From Streptomyces pinistramenti (GTDB taxonomy: Bacteria > Actinomycetota > Actinomycetes > Streptomycetales > Streptomycetaceae): a stretch of 64,000 nt of DNA. Made by a program: the position numbers and the translations under genes. The notes below the pieces were generated by a model. That model made no database searches and was not told the DNA's origin. It was given only the letters and a program-made list of their open reading frames with translations. The stretch is taken from the NCBI RefSeq assembly GCF_020564935.1, contig NZ_JAJCXB010000006.1, positions 1 through 64,000 of the forward strand, given 5' to 3'. This document shows positions 43,573 to 53,016 of the stretch, in pieces. The stretch's first letter is position 1, and the number at the start of each line of letters is the position of its first letter.

Positions 43573-44790
43573 TCAGGCGAGGCCGGCGCTGCAGTCGCTG
43601 TCGTCGGACGCGCAGGCCACGTCGGTGAGCGCGCCGACACCGACCAGCGCGAAGTTGCGCAGGCTCTCCGTCCCGGGGGTGAAGTAGCCCGCGTGCCCGA
43701 CGGCGCCTTCGGCCGACAGGACCCGGCTGCCGAACGACGGGTCGACCGGATCGGCGCCGTGGCCGAGCCCGCCGACCTCCATGTACGGCACGTCCTGGAT
43801 CCAGTCGTCGGCGTCCCGCATCGCCCAGACCCGGGCACGGGTGCCCAGGGCCGCCCTGCTCTCGGTGCGCATCCCGGGGCTGCCCGCCACCGCGATGTCC
43901 CCGACGTTGGACGGCAGGTCGTGCGCGGCCAGGCCGCACACCACGGAGCCGTAGCTGTGGCAGAACAGCGAGACGGAGTCGGCGGACGGCAGCGACCGTG
44001 TCAGGGACTGGAGCCGGACGGCGCCGGCCGCCGCGAGCTGGCCGGTGGCGGCCTCCACCCCGAGACCTGCGGGCGCGGTGTAGTCGGCCCAGGCGATCAC
44101 GGCCGTACGGGCGCCGGGCCGGGCGTCGCGTTCGGCCGCGTAGAGCGACTTGGCCATGCCCACCGGGGCGATGGTCGGCTGCGCGGTGCGCTCGAAGTTC
44201 GTCAGGTTGGTGTCCACACCGGGGACGACGACCGAGACCCGGCGGGCCTCGGTGAGGTTGCCGAAGACCTCGGCGGCCCGCCCGCCGCCCGCCGGGTCGA
44301 AGGCCAGGATCTGGCGGCCCTTGGCCATCATCGAATCGAAGCGGCTCATCAGGCGGTCGGCGGTCTGGCGGCCGACGGGCGTGAGGCGGTGGTCGGACGC
44401 GCGTTCCCGTTCCACGGCGCGGGCCTGGTCCAGGGCCGTCCTGTTGGCGCGGTAGCGCAGCTGTACGGGCGCGCCGTCCATGTTGCCGACGACCAGTGGG
44501 TACCGGTCGGCGAGCTGCTGGCGTCCGGTGCCGTCGAGCGACGCGAAGAACGCCCGCAGCTTGGCCGGGGTGCCGTCGGGGTCGGGCAGCGGGTGCCCGC
44601 GGAAGGCGGCGTGCCGCCAGCTCGCCTTGGCGGTGGCGAGAGGGTCGGCGTCGTCCTGGTGGTTGCCTCTGATGGCCGTCCATCCGGTAATGGCCAGCAT
44701 CACGAACACCACCACCAGGGCGAGTGCCGCACGCCAGGCGGTGGACTGCAGAAAACCGAAGGAGGGGCCGAGCCCAGAGAAAGAATTCAC
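43573..44790 (-). CDS. Membrane-anchored DUF1023 alpha/beta hydrolase (copy 2)
   Basis: 405 residues from GTG 44790, or 415 if the ATG at 44820 (GGAG five bases upstream) is used. The GTG is eight bases after TAGGGT, a possible leaderless start. One membrane helix (about 20-42) leads to an extracytoplasmic hydrolase with CHSYGSVVCGLAAHD holding the nucleophile Ser, and GHAGYFTPGTESLRNFA holding the likely His. The C-terminal tail has two Cys (ACASDDSDCSAG). It is a clear paralogue of the hydrolase at 39062-40225, separated from it by the two-component system and DUF4429 gene. Confidence 0.84.
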   Translation of the reverse strand: MNSFSGLGPSFGFLQSTAWRAALALVVVFVMLAITGWTAIRGNHQDDADPLATAKASWRHAAFRGHPLPDPDGTPAKLRAFFASLDGTGRQQLADRYPLVVGNMDGAPVQLRYRANRTALDQARAVERERASDHRLTPVGRQTADRLMSRFDSMMAKGRQILAFDPAGGGRAAEVFGNLTEARRVSVVVPGVDTNLTNFERTAQPTIAPVGMAKSLYAAERDARPGARTAVIAWADYTAPAGLGVEAATGQLAAAGAVRLQSLTRSLPSADSVSLFCHSYGSVVCGLAAHDLPSNVGDIAVAGSPGMRTESRAALGTRARVWAMRDADDWIQDVPYMEVGGLGHGADPVDPSFGSRVLSAEGAVGHAGYFTPGTESLRNFALVGVGALTDVACASDDSDCSAGLA

Positions 44791-45092
44791 CGCGGGCCAC
44801 CCTAGGAGACGCGACACCATGCACGCTCCGGGCGTGAGTCATGTCACGTTTCACGCCAGGTATTTCGACCATTTCGGACACAGAGTGGGGAATTCCGGCG
44901 CTCAGCTGCGCGGAGGTGCACTCATCGGGCAGTGGGACCGTCACGCGCCGACGGGGATCAATGACGGCGTGTCGGCGCGGCTCCGCCCGTTCGGCGAGAG
45001 GCCGGGCGGCGTGTCGGCCGTGCGCCCTGCCCGGCGCGTCGGACGCCGTACACGGCGGCGGAGAGGGCGAAACCGCCGGCCCGCCGGCCGCC

Positions 45093-45752
45093 TCACCGCC
45101 CGGCGCGCCAGTCGTCGTCTATGGCCGGCCGGATGTGATCGAGGTGCGACTCGGTCAGCGTGCGGAGGGAGTCCACGCTGCAGTCCTCGCCCTCGCCCCA
45201 CACCTTGCCCGCCGCCCGCATCACGCCGCTGAACACCGCGACCAGCACCCGCGGCCGCGGATCCAGCCCGGCGTCCAGACCCTCGCGCCGGGCGATCAGC
45301 TGCGCGACCTCCTCCTCCAGGTCGGATGAGCGCCGCAGGTGGGCGGCGACCAGCGCGGGGGTCGACTCGATCATTTGGTACGAGCGCATGTGCAGCTCCA
45401 CCGGGACCACCGACTCGATCGCGGCGCCGATCTCGTCCCAGGCCAGCACCACCGCGCTGCGCAGCGCGGTCAGCGGCGCCTCGGCCGCCGGGCGCCGCCG
45501 CAGTTCGTCGACGAAGCGGGCCTCCACCATCTCCTGGACGGCGAAGACGACCTCTTCCTTGTTGGTGAAGTAGCGGAAGAAGGTGCGCTGGGAGACGTCC
45601 ACGGCAGCGGCGATCTCGTCGACGGTCGTCGCGTCGTACCCCTGTGCCGTGCACAGTTCGAGCGCTGCGCGGATGAGCGCGTCGCGGGTGCGCTGTTTCT
45701 TCCGTGCGCGCAGACCGCAGCTGACTGGCTTCCGCGCCGTCGACGGGGCCAT
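45093..45752 (-). CDS. TetR-family regulator of the adjacent MFS exporter
   Basis: 219 residues. HTH: TVDEIAAAVDVSQRTFFRYF (about 43-62), very typical of TetR proteins. GGAAAGG lies upstream of the ATG at 45752. It is divergent from the MFS gene (114 bases), with palindromes overlapping the MFS promoter, the standard layout of a drug-sensing repressor and its pump. Effector unknown. Confidence 0.9.
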   Translation of the reverse strand: MAPSTARKPVSCGLRARKKQRTRDALIRAALELCTAQGYDATTVDEIAAAVDVSQRTFFRYFTNKEEVVFAVQEMVEARFVDELRRRPAAEAPLTALRSAVVLAWDEIGAAIESVVPVELHMRSYQMIESTPALVAAHLRRSSDLEEEVAQLIARREGLDAGLDPRPRVLVAVFSGVMRAAGKVWGEGEDCSVDSLRTLTESHLDHIRPAIDDDWRAGR

Positions 45753-45804
45753 CCTGCGCCGCCTTTCCTGGTGTTCTCGCTGCTCAGGATACCTGTGAGG
45801 GAAA

Positions 45805-45860
45805 TGACAGTTACCGACTGATGGTTTGTTTTGTCAACTGTCAGTGGCTGACATTAATCT
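45805..45860 (+). promoter_or_regulatory. MFS promoter with TetR operator inside the spacer
   Basis: TTGTCA (45831-45836), 18 bases, TAATCT (45855-45860), which is six bases before the MFS ATG. The spacer contains TGTCAGTGGCTGACA (45839-45853, 6-bp arms). A second perfect pair TGACAGTT (45805-45812) / AACTGTCA (45836-45843) shares its right half. Binding there would block RNA polymerase directly. Confidence 0.65.
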
Positions 45861-45866
45861 CCTTGT

Positions 45867-47468
45867 ATGAGTTCCCAGACCCCGGTTGCCGACGTCGCAC
45901 CGGAACTTCCCGTACCGGAGCCCCGCAAGGGGCTGCGCGGCCATCCGTGGCTGACTCTCTTCTCCGTCGCCATCGGCGTCATGATGGTCGCCCTCGACGG
46001 CACCATCGTCGCCATCGCCAACCCGGCCATCAAGCAGGACCTCGGCGCCTCGCTCGCCGACGTGCAGTGGATCACCAACGGCTACATGCTCGCGCTGGCC
46101 GTCTCGCTGATCACCGCGGGCAAGCTCGGTGACCGCTTCGGCCACCGCCAGACCTTCCTCATAGGCATCCTCGGCTTCGCCGCCGCCTCGGGAGCCATCG
46201 GGTTCTCCAGCGAGGTCACCTTCGTCATCGTCTTCCGCGTGCTCCAGGGCCTGTTCGGCGCGCTGCTGATGCCCGCCGCGCTCGGCCTGCTGCGCGCGAC
46301 CTTCCCCGCCGAGAAGCTCAACATGGCGATCGGTATCTGGGGCATGGTCATCGGTGCCTCCACCGCGGGCGGCCCGATCGTCGGCGGTCTGCTCGTCGAG
46401 CACGTCAGCTGGCAGTCCGTCTTCTTCATCAACGTCCCGGTCGGCATCCTGGCGCTCGTCCTCGGCCTGGTGATCCTCAAGGACCATCGCGCGGAGAACG
46501 CCCCGCGCTCCTTCGACATACCCGGCATCGTGCTGCTCTCCGGCGCGATGTTCTGCCTCATCTGGCCGCTGATCAAGGCGTCGGAGTGGGGCTGGGGCGA
46601 CATGAAGACCTGGGGCTTCCTGATCGGTTCGGTGGTCCTCTTCGCGCTCTTCGCGTTCCTGGAGACCAAGGTCCGCGAGCCGCTCATCCCGCTGCGGATG
46701 TTCCGTTCCGTGCCGCTCACGGCCGGCACCGTCCTCATGATCCTGATGGCCTTCGCCTTCATGGGCGGCCTGTTCTTCGTGACGTTCTACCTCCAGAACG
46801 TGCACGGCATGAGCCCCGTCGACAGCGGCCTGCACCTCCTCCCGCTCACCGGCATGATGATCGTCGGCTCGCCGCTGGCCGGTGCCCTGATCACCAAGTT
46901 CGGCCCGCGGATCCCGCTGGTCGGCGGCATGGTCCTGACCGCCGTCGCGATGTACGGCATGTCCGGCCTGGACACGAACAGCAGCACCGGCCCGATGTCC
47001 GTGTGGTTCGCCCTGCTCGGCCTGGGCCTCGCCCCGGTCATGGTCGGCGCCACCGAGGTCATCGTCGGCAACGCCCCGCTGGAGCTGTCCGGCGTCGCAG
47101 GCGGCCTCCAGCAGGCCGGTATGCAGGTCGGCGGCAGCCTCGGCACGGCCGTGCTGGGCGCCGTGATGGCCTCCCGCGTGGAGAACGAGCTGCCGGAGAA
47201 CTGGAAGTCGGCCGGTCTGCCGCCGGCCCGCCCCGAGCAGCTGTCCCAGGCGTCCGACGCGGTCTCCGCCGGTATCGCACCGGTGCCGAAGGGCACCCCG
47301 CCGGAGCTGGCGCAGAAGATCGTCACCGTCTCGCACGACACCTTCGTCTCCGGCATGGGCCTGGCCTTCACGGTCGCCTGCGGAGTCGCGGTCGTCGCGG
47401 CGGTCGTCGCGATGTTCACCAAGCGCGGCAAGAACGCGGAGGCGGGCGCGGGCGTCGGCCACATCTGA
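45867..47468 (+). CDS. MFS drug exporter, DHA2 (14-helix, EmrB/QacA) family
   Basis: 533 residues, about 14 membrane helices. Motif A is GKLGDRFGHRQTF (about 90-102), and the motif C region is GIWGMVIGASTAGGPIVGG. The loop after helix 2 begins DGTIVAIANPAIKQDLGASL with the conserved Asp. It expels hydrophobic compounds by proton antiport. The ATG at 45867 lacks a Shine-Dalgarno, but TAATCT is six bases upstream, so the mRNA is probably leaderless and controlled by the divergent TetR. Confidence 0.93.
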   Translation: MSSQTPVADVAPELPVPEPRKGLRGHPWLTLFSVAIGVMMVALDGTIVAIANPAIKQDLGASLADVQWITNGYMLALAVSLITAGKLGDRFGHRQTFLIGILGFAAASGAIGFSSEVTFVIVFRVLQGLFGALLMPAALGLLRATFPAEKLNMAIGIWGMVIGASTAGGPIVGGLLVEHVSWQSVFFINVPVGILALVLGLVILKDHRAENAPRSFDIPGIVLLSGAMFCLIWPLIKASEWGWGDMKTWGFLIGSVVLFALFAFLETKVREPLIPLRMFRSVPLTAGTVLMILMAFAFMGGLFFVTFYLQNVHGMSPVDSGLHLLPLTGMMIVGSPLAGALITKFGPRIPLVGGMVLTAVAMYGMSGLDTNSSTGPMSVWFALLGLGLAPVMVGATEVIVGNAPLELSGVAGGLQQAGMQVGGSLGTAVLGAVMASRVENELPENWKSAGLPPARPEQLSQASDAVSAGIAPVPKGTPPELAQKIVTVSHDTFVSGMGLAFTVACGVAVVAAVVAMFTKRGKNAEAGAGVGHI

Positions 47469-47477
47469 CCGGCCCGC

Positions 47478-47504
47478 GGGCGCCGTCGGCCACCGTCGGC
47501 GCCC
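47478..47504 (+). terminator. Hairpin terminator after the MFS gene
   Basis: GGGCGCCGTCGG / CCGTCGGCGCCC, 12-bp stem with one T:T mismatch and a 3-base loop, starting 9 bases after the stop. Confidence 0.7.
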
Positions 47505-48028
47505 AACCGCCGCCGCACCCGCGGCAAACAGCACCCTGCCGTACCCTCCCCCCGGCGCGCGGCCGCCCGCGTATCCCTCTCGGCGGGCCGCGCGCCGTCG
47601 CGTTCCGGCGGCGTACGCAGGCGGCCGCGCGCGTCAACCACCCGTCCCCGACGTCGTGTTGGCCTTCGCCGCCGATTCCTTGCCACGGCCGGACCCAGCA
47701 CATCGCGCCGAATCCCTCATCCGGATGAGCCCATACGGGAACCATCCGCCGCCGCACGGGCACGACCGGCCGGCCACCCCGCAGCGGCCCGCCGCCCCGC
47801 CATGGGAAAAACGGTTTCCGCAGGGCCAGGCGCGGTCCGCTACCGCGTCAACACCGCGCCAACGACCCCTGCCCAGAGCCGCACACTCCGTCCCCATCGC
47901 CGATCCGGGTGGTCCTCCCGCCGCGGCCTTGGCAGCCGTCCCGCACGGTCGCGAAGCTCGGTGTGAACCCGCGGCAGGCAACCGGCCCGCCGCGGAAAGC
48001 CACCGCACTCCACGGGGGAGAGATTCCT
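47505..48028. other. Gene-free stretch between MFS and I36 genes
   Basis: No coding region, RNA gene or repeat could be supported here. Open frames exist on both strands but have no family resemblance and follow GC bias. The last about 100 bases should hold the promoter of the secreted protein. Confidence 0.5.
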
Positions 48029-48436
48029 ATGCGTACGTTCCGCAGCACCGCGCTCGTCACCGGCCTCGCCGCACTGGCCGCCATGCTCACCGCCCCGGCC
48101 GTCCTCGCCGCCCCGCCCGCCCACGCGGCGCCCGGCGGCCGCACCGCAGCCGCGTCCGGCGACTGCTCCAGCGGCCAGCTGTGCGTCTGGCCCACGGCGG
48201 ACTTCGGCGGCAAGCGGCAGACCTACGAGCTGTCCGACACCGACATCGAGAGCTGCGTCACGCTCCCCAAGGGCACCGCCGCCACCTCGCTGGCCAACCG
48301 CACCGGCCGTCCGGTCACCACCTACCAGAGCGCCGAATGCGCCGAGACCGGCGAGTTCGACACCTACCCGGGCGGTGGCAGCTGGGTGCCCCGATCGCCG
48401 TACCAGGTAAGGGCGTTCAAGATCTGGGAGCGCTGA
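48029..48436 (+). CDS. Secreted peptidase inhibitor family I36-like protein
   Basis: 135 residues. Sec signal peptide (about 1-40, ending HAAPGG), then a small domain of about 90 residues with four Cys (GDCSSGQLCVWPTADFGG, ESCVTL, SAECAET), the beta/gamma-crystallin-like I36 pattern seen in streptomycete metalloprotease inhibitors (SMPI). ATG 48029 has GGGGGAG nine bases upstream. Convergent with aceE. Proteinase inhibition is a family-level inference. Confidence 0.8.
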   Translation: MRTFRSTALVTGLAALAAMLTAPAVLAAPPAHAAPGGRTAAASGDCSSGQLCVWPTADFGGKRQTYELSDTDIESCVTLPKGTAATSLANRTGRPVTTYQSAECAETGEFDTYPGGGSWVPRSPYQVRAFKIWER

Positions 48437-48465
48437 CCCCGCACCCGGCAAGGAGGCCGCCAACG

Positions 48466-48507
48466 GCCGCGCCCCCGACCGGCGAGATCGCTGGTCGGGG
48501 GCGCGGC
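48466..48507. terminator. Bidirectional terminator between I36 gene and aceE
   Basis: 15-bp perfect stem GCCGCGCCCCCGACC / GGTCGGGGGCGCGGC with a 12-base loop, between convergent genes. Confidence 0.85.
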
Positions 48508-48537
48508 GGACACCGTACGGCGGTGTGCCGGAGAGGG

Positions 48538-51270
48538 TCAGGCGTCGCCGCCGGCCTCCCCGGCATCGGCCGCCGTGACGTCCAGCAGCTGGTAGCGGTC
48601 GATGGCCTGCTTCAGCAGCGAGCGGTCGACCTTGCCCTCCCGCGCCAGCTCGGTGAGCACTCCCAGCACGATCGACTGGGCGTCGATGTGGAAGAAGCGG
48701 CGGGCCGCTCCACGGGTGTCGGCGAAGCCGAAGCCGTCGGCACCCAGCGACTGGTATGTACCGGGCACCCAGCGGGCGATCTGGTCCGGGACGGAGCGCA
48801 TCCAGTCCGAGACCGCGACCTTCGGGCCCTCGGCGTTCTGGAGCTTCCGCGTCACATACGGGACGCGCTGCTCCTCCTCCGGGTGCAGCAGGTTGTGCCG
48901 CTCGATCTCCACCGCATCGCGGCGCAGTTCGTTCCAGGAGGTGGCCGACCAGACGTCCGCCCTGACGTTCCACTCGTCCGCGAGGATCTGCTGGGCCTCC
49001 ACGGCCCACGGCACCGCGACACCGGAGGCGAGGATCTGGGCCGTGTGCTCGCCCTTCTCACCGGCCTTGATGCGGTGCAGGCCCTTGAGGATGCCCTCGA
49101 CGTCCGCGTCGGCCGGCTCGGCAGGGTGCTGGATCGGCTCGTTGTAGACGGTCAGGTAGTAGAAGATGTCCTCGGAGTTCTCTCCGTACATCCTCCGCAG
49201 GCCGTCCTTGACGATGTGCGCGATCTCGTAACCGTAGGCCGGGTCGTAGGCGACGCAGGCCGGGTTGGTCGAGGCCAGCAACTGCGAGTGCCCGTCGGCG
49301 TGCTGGAGGCCCTCACCGGTCAGCGTCGTACGGCCGGCGGTCGCGCCCAGCACAAAACCGCGCGCCAACTGGTCGGCCATCTGCCAGAACTGGTCACCGG
49401 TGCGCTGGAAACCGAACATCGAGTAGAAGACGTAGACCGGGATCAGCGGCTCGCCGTGCGTCGCGTAGGCGGAGCCGGCGGCGATCAGCGAGGCCGTGCA
49501 GCCCGCCTCCGTGATGCCGTCGTGCAGCATCTGGCCGGTCGGCGACTCCTTGTAGGCCAGCAGCAGTTCGCGGTCGACGGACTCGTAGATCTGGCCCAGC
49601 GGGTTGTAGATCTTCGCCGACGGGAAGAACGCGTCCATGCCGAAGGTGCGGTACTCGTCGGGCGCGATCGGCACGAAGCGTTTGCCGATCTCCTTGTCCC
49701 GCATCAGGTCCTTCAGGACGCGGACGAACGCCATGGTCGTGGCGATCTTCTGGTGCCCGGAGCCCTTCTTGGCGCCGGCGTACGCCTTGTCGTCCGGCAG
49801 CTGCAGCGGCTTGGCGCGCACGACACGGGTCGGCACGTAGCCGCCGTTCGCCTTGCGCCGGTCGTGCATGTACTGGATCTCTTCCGAGTCGCGGCCCGGG
49901 TGGTAGTACGGCGGCAGGCCGTCCTCCAGCTCCTTGTCCGCGATCGGGAGGTGCAGCCGGTCACGGAAGCCCTTGAGGTCCTCGACCGTCAGCTTCTTCA
50001 TCTGGTGGGTCGCGTTGCGGCCCTCGAAGTTCGGGCCGAGCGTCCAGCCCTTGACGGTCTGCGCGAGGATCACCGTCGGCTGGCCCTTGTGGGCCTTGGC
50101 CGCCGCGTACGCCGCGTAGATCTTCTTGTGGTCGTGACCGCCGCGGCCCAGGTGCAGGATCTGGTCGTCGGTCATGTTCTCGACCATCGCCCGCAGCCGC
50201 TGGTCGTCACCGAAGAAGTGGTCGCGGATGTACGCGCCGGTCTCGGTGGCGTACGTCTGGAACTGGCCGTCCGGCGTGGTGTTGAGCTTGTTGACCAGGA
50301 TGCCGTCGCGGTCCTGGGCGAGCAGCGGATCCCAGCTGCGGTCCCAGACCAGCTTGATGACGTTCCAGCCGGCGCCGCGGAACTGCGACTCCAGCTCCTG
50401 CATGATCTTGCCGTTGCCGCGGACCGGGCCGTCCAGGCGCTGGAGGTTGCAGTTGACGACGAAGGTGAGGTTGTCCAGGCCCTCGCGCGCGGCGATGGAC
50501 AGCTGGCCCAGCGACTCCGGCTCGTCCATCTCGCCGTCGCCCAGGAACGCCCAGACGTGCGAGTCGGAGGTGTCGGCGATGTCGCGCGCCTGCATGTAGC
50601 GGTTCATCCGCGCCTGGTAGATCGCGCCCAGCGGGCCGAGGCCCATGGAGACGGTCGGGAACTCCCAGAAGTCCGGCATCAGCCGCGGGTGCGGGTAGCT
50701 CGACAGACCGTTGGGCGCCTTGGACTTCTCCTGGCGGAACGCGTCCAGCTGCGACGCGTTCAGCCGGTCCAGCAGGAACGCGCGGGCGTACACGCCGGGG
50801 GAGGCGTGGCCCTGGAAGAAGATCTGGTCGCCGCCCTTGCCGTCGTCCTTGCCCCGGAAGAAGTGGTTGAAGCCCACGTCGTACAGGGAGGCGGAGGAGG
50901 CGAAGGTGGCGATGTGGCCGCCGACGCCGATGCCGGGGCGCTGGGCCCGGGAGACCATGACGGCCGCGTTCCACCGCGTCGCGTTCAGGACCTTGCGCTC
51001 GATCTCCTCGTTACCGGGGAAGAACGGCTCGTCCTTGGTGGCGATGGTGTTGACGTAGTCCGTGCTGCGCATCTCGGGCACGGCCACGCGCTTCTCGCGG
51101 GCACGCTCGATCAGTCGAAGCATGAGGTAGCGAGCTCGTTCCCGGCCTCGCTCATCGACGGCTGCGTCGAGCGAGTCGAGCCATTCCTGGGTCTCTTCGG
51201 GATCGAAGTCCGGGACCTGGCTGGGAAGGCCGCCAATGATGATCGGGTTTCGATCGGATCCGGAAGCCAC
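48538..51270 (-). CDS. aceE: Pyruvate dehydrogenase E1 component, homodimeric type
   Basis: 910 residues, the usual length for AceE. Thiamine diphosphate motif begins [14 protein letters not shown] (about 250-264) and continues to [36 protein letters not shown] near 120-140 matches the alpha-proteobacterial/actinobacterial AceE. It oxidatively decarboxylates pyruvate in the complex with E2 and E3 to supply acetyl-CoA. GTG 51270 ([11 protein letters not shown]) is chosen because AAGGA lies just upstream; an in-frame ATG eight codons earlier has no Shine-Dalgarno. Divergent from DUF3052. Confidence 0.95.
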   Translation of the reverse strand: MASGSDRNPIIIGGLPSQVPDFDPEETQEWLDSLDAAVDERGRERARYLMLRLIERAREKRVAVPEMRSTDYVNTIATKDEPFFPGNEEIERKVLNATRWNAAVMVSRAQRPGIGVGGHIATFASSASLYDVGFNHFFRGKDDGKGGDQIFFQGHASPGVYARAFLLDRLNASQLDAFRQEKSKAPNGLSSYPHPRLMPDFWEFPTVSMGLGPLGAIYQARMNRYMQARDIADTSDSHVWAFLGDGEMDEPESLGQLSIAAREGLDNLTFVVNCNLQRLDGPVRGNGKIMQELESQFRGAGWNVIKLVWDRSWDPLLAQDRDGILVNKLNTTPDGQFQTYATETGAYIRDHFFGDDQRLRAMVENMTDDQILHLGRGGHDHKKIYAAYAAAKAHKGQPTVILAQTVKGWTLGPNFEGRNATHQMKKLTVEDLKGFRDRLHLPIADKELEDGLPPYYHPGRDSEEIQYMHDRRKANGGYVPTRVVRAKPLQLPDDKAYAGAKKGSGHQKIATTMAFVRVLKDLMRDKEIGKRFVPIAPDEYRTFGMDAFFPSAKIYNPLGQIYESVDRELLLAYKESPTGQMLHDGITEAGCTASLIAAGSAYATHGEPLIPVYVFYSMFGFQRTGDQFWQMADQLARGFVLGATAGRTTLTGEGLQHADGHSQLLASTNPACVAYDPAYGYEIAHIVKDGLRRMYGENSEDIFYYLTVYNEPIQHPAEPADADVEGILKGLHRIKAGEKGEHTAQILASGVAVPWAVEAQQILADEWNVRADVWSATSWNELRRDAVEIERHNLLHPEEEQRVPYVTRKLQNAEGPKVAVSDWMRSVPDQIARWVPGTYQSLGADGFGFADTRGAARRFFHIDAQSIVLGVLTELAREGKVDRSLLKQAIDRYQLLDVTAADAGEAGGDA

Positions 51271-51800
51271 GCTGTTCCTTCGTGTTCGGGTCATGTCGTG
51301 CTCTGCACGCGATAGCTGCTAGCGCACGCGGTCGGATGCTGTCTCTCTGTGGTTTCTTCTGGGGTCGCGCCGTGTTCCATCGTGTACCGCGGCGTCGCGA
51401 TACGTCATCTCTACCGATGGGTAACCGCAGCCGCGGAGGCGGGCGCTACAAAGGCCGACTTCTCAGGTCGGCCAAACCGCAACCATACGCTCATGTCGAC
51501 AGAGGGTGACGGGCGCCGGTGCGTATTCCGCATACGCATCCGAGGGCCGGGCAGAAGTCATGAAGGAGTTCGCTCGTCCGTGTCCACCCCGCAAACCCGG
51601 CAGAAGGGCGTGATGCGTATCACTTGGACCTGTCCTGGTGGGGTCGTAGTTGCGGCGAGACGCCTCCAATCGTCACCGTTTAGGCGGTCTCGACGGCCGG
51701 GTACTTGCGCGATCCGCCCCGCCCGTGTGGACTACGCCCAATGCTCCGCGCACGCGCGGAGCTTTCCGAGCATTTTCCGAAACATGACAGGAGGCAATCC
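51271..51800. promoter_or_regulatory. Long divergent control region between aceE and DUF3052 genes
   Basis: 530 bases with no supported gene. It must hold the aceE promoter (leftward) and the DUF3052 promoter (rightward). A 7-bp hairpin GGCCGAC / GTCGGCC (51453-51473, loop TTCTCAG) lies about 180 bases upstream of aceE. An aceE leader RNA would be transcribed from part of this region; no known riboswitch was recognised. Confidence 0.5.
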
Positions 51801-52241
51801 GTGAGCGCGACCGCGGACCACGCGGAGGAGCGGACCAACCCTGCCGCCAAGCTGGGGTTCGAGCCCGGACAGGTGGTCCAGGAGATCGGATTCGACGACG
51901 ACGTCGATCAGGATCTCCGCGAAGGCATTGAGACCGTGATCGGCCAAGACCTCGTCGACGAGGACTACGACGATGTCGCTGACGTCGTTCTGCTGTGGTT
52001 CCGGGACGAGGACGGTGACCTCACGGACGCGCTGGTGGACGCCATCGGGCTGATCGACGAGGGCGGGCAGGTCTGGCTGCTGACCCCCAAGACCGGCCGT
52101 GACGGCTATGTCGAGCCGAGCGACATCAATGAGGCCGCGCAGACCGCGGGTCTGTCCCAGACCAAGAGCATCAACGCGGGCAAGGACTGGTCCGGCAGCC
52201 GGCTGGTCACGCCGAAGGCGGCGAAGACCGGCAAGCGCTGA
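51801..52241 (+). CDS. DUF3052 protein
   Basis: 146 residues, very acidic N-terminal half (FDDDVDQDLREGIETVIG, LVDEDYDDVADVVLLWFRDE), then GYVEPSDINEAAQTAGLSQT. This is the DUF3052 family conserved in actinobacteria. In Mycobacterium tuberculosis the homologue Rv2239c also sits between aceE and ahpE, and the same order is kept here. GTG 51801 has a perfect AGGAGG seven bases upstream. Function unknown. Confidence 0.88.
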   Translation: MSATADHAEERTNPAAKLGFEPGQVVQEIGFDDDVDQDLREGIETVIGQDLVDEDYDDVADVVLLWFRDEDGDLTDALVDAIGLIDEGGQVWLLTPKTGRDGYVEPSDINEAAQTAGLSQTKSINAGKDWSGSRLVTPKAAKTGKR

Positions 52242-52265
52242 ACCGCCCTTCCTCGATCTCCGTAC

Positions 52266-52302
52266 CCGAGCCCCCCTCCGGCCTGCCCGGAGGGGGGCTC
52301 GG
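52266..52302 (+). terminator. Hairpin terminator after the DUF3052 gene
   Basis: 16-bp perfect stem CCGAGCCCCCCTCCGG / CCGGAGGGGGGCTCGG with a 5-base loop, 25 bases after the stop. Confidence 0.88.
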
Positions 52303-52390
52303 CCCTGTCCGGGTACGGCCGTCGGGCGGCCCGGGGCGGCGCGTAGGGTTGCCCCGATACCTGTTGAGCGTGACCGGAAGGGATGCACCC

Positions 52391-52849
52391 ATGGCGATCG
52401 AGGTCGGCACGAAGGCTCCGGATTTCGAGCTGAAGAACCAGCACGGCGAGCTGGTCAAGCTCTCGCAGTTCCGCGGCGAGAAGGCCGTCGTCCTCCTCTT
52501 CTACCCCTTCGCCTTCACCGGCGTGTGCACCGGCGAGCTGTGCGCGCTCCGCGATGAGCTGCCGAAGTTCGTCAACGACGACGTGCAGCTGCTGGCGGTC
52601 TCCAACGACTCCCCGTTCTCGCTGCGGGTCTTCGCCGAGCAGGAGGGCCTGGAGTACCCGCTGCTGTCGGACTTCTGGCCGCACGGCGAGACCTCGCGTG
52701 CGTACGGCGTCTTCGACGAGGAGAAGGGCTGCGCGGTGCGCGGCACCTTCATCATCGACAAGGAGGGTGTCGTGCGCTGGACGGTCGTCAACGGCCTGCC
52801 CGACGCCCGTGACCTGAACGACTACCTCAAGGCGCTCGGCACCATCTGA
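52391..52849 (+). CDS. Peroxiredoxin (AhpE/BCP-PrxQ-like)
   Basis: 152 residues, thioredoxin-fold peroxidase. Peroxidatic Cys46 in FYPFAFTGVCTGELCAL, followed by Cys51. The C-x4-C spacing is that of BCP/PrxQ enzymes, while overall similarity and synteny (aceE, DUF3052) point to AhpE, which usually has one Cys. A third Cys is at about 109 (EKGCAVRG). ATG 52391 has GGAAGGG upstream. It detoxifies hydroperoxides or peroxynitrite, probably with mycothiol or a thioredoxin-like reductant. Confidence 0.9.
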   Translation: MAIEVGTKAPDFELKNQHGELVKLSQFRGEKAVVLLFYPFAFTGVCTGELCALRDELPKFVNDDVQLLAVSNDSPFSLRVFAEQEGLEYPLLSDFWPHGETSRAYGVFDEEKGCAVRGTFIIDKEGVVRWTVVNGLPDARDLNDYLKALGTI

Positions 52850-52860
52850 GCCGCCCTCTT

Positions 52861-52874
52861 CCGTGGCGCCACGG
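52861..52874 (+). terminator. Perfect palindrome after peroxiredoxin gene, possible terminator
   Basis: CCGTGGCGCCACGG, 14-base perfect palindrome 12 bases after the stop codon. Weak as a hairpin because the loop must open the central GC pairs. Confidence 0.4.
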
Positions 52875-52924
52875 GCCGCAGTCGCCGCCGGAACGACATT
52901 CGTCGGCGATATCTGCATTCGGTG

Positions 52925-52953
52925 GGAACCGGTCACTAGGATCGATTCGTTGA
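52925..52953 (+). promoter_or_regulatory. ECF-sigma-type promoter ahead of the first terD
   Basis: GGAACC (52925-52930), 17 bases, CGTTGA (52948-52953): the -35 GGAAC / -10 CGT form used by extracytoplasmic-function sigma factors. It is 64 bases from the terD start. A similar sequence precedes the CitE-like gene (57638-57666). Confidence 0.5.
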
Positions 52954-53016
52954 TCCGATGCCATGCACGATGGGGGCGCAAGATTTTTCGTACCCCTCGA
53001 ATCTATGGGAGGACTC

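Noticed and set aside
47656..51315. A 1219-codon open frame on the plus strand opposite aceE
   Set aside because: Antisense artefact of GC3 bias: Val/Gly/Arg/Asp-rich with no family resemblance, while the minus strand encodes an intact AceE. Similar long antisense frames oppose aftD, GH3 and fabF.
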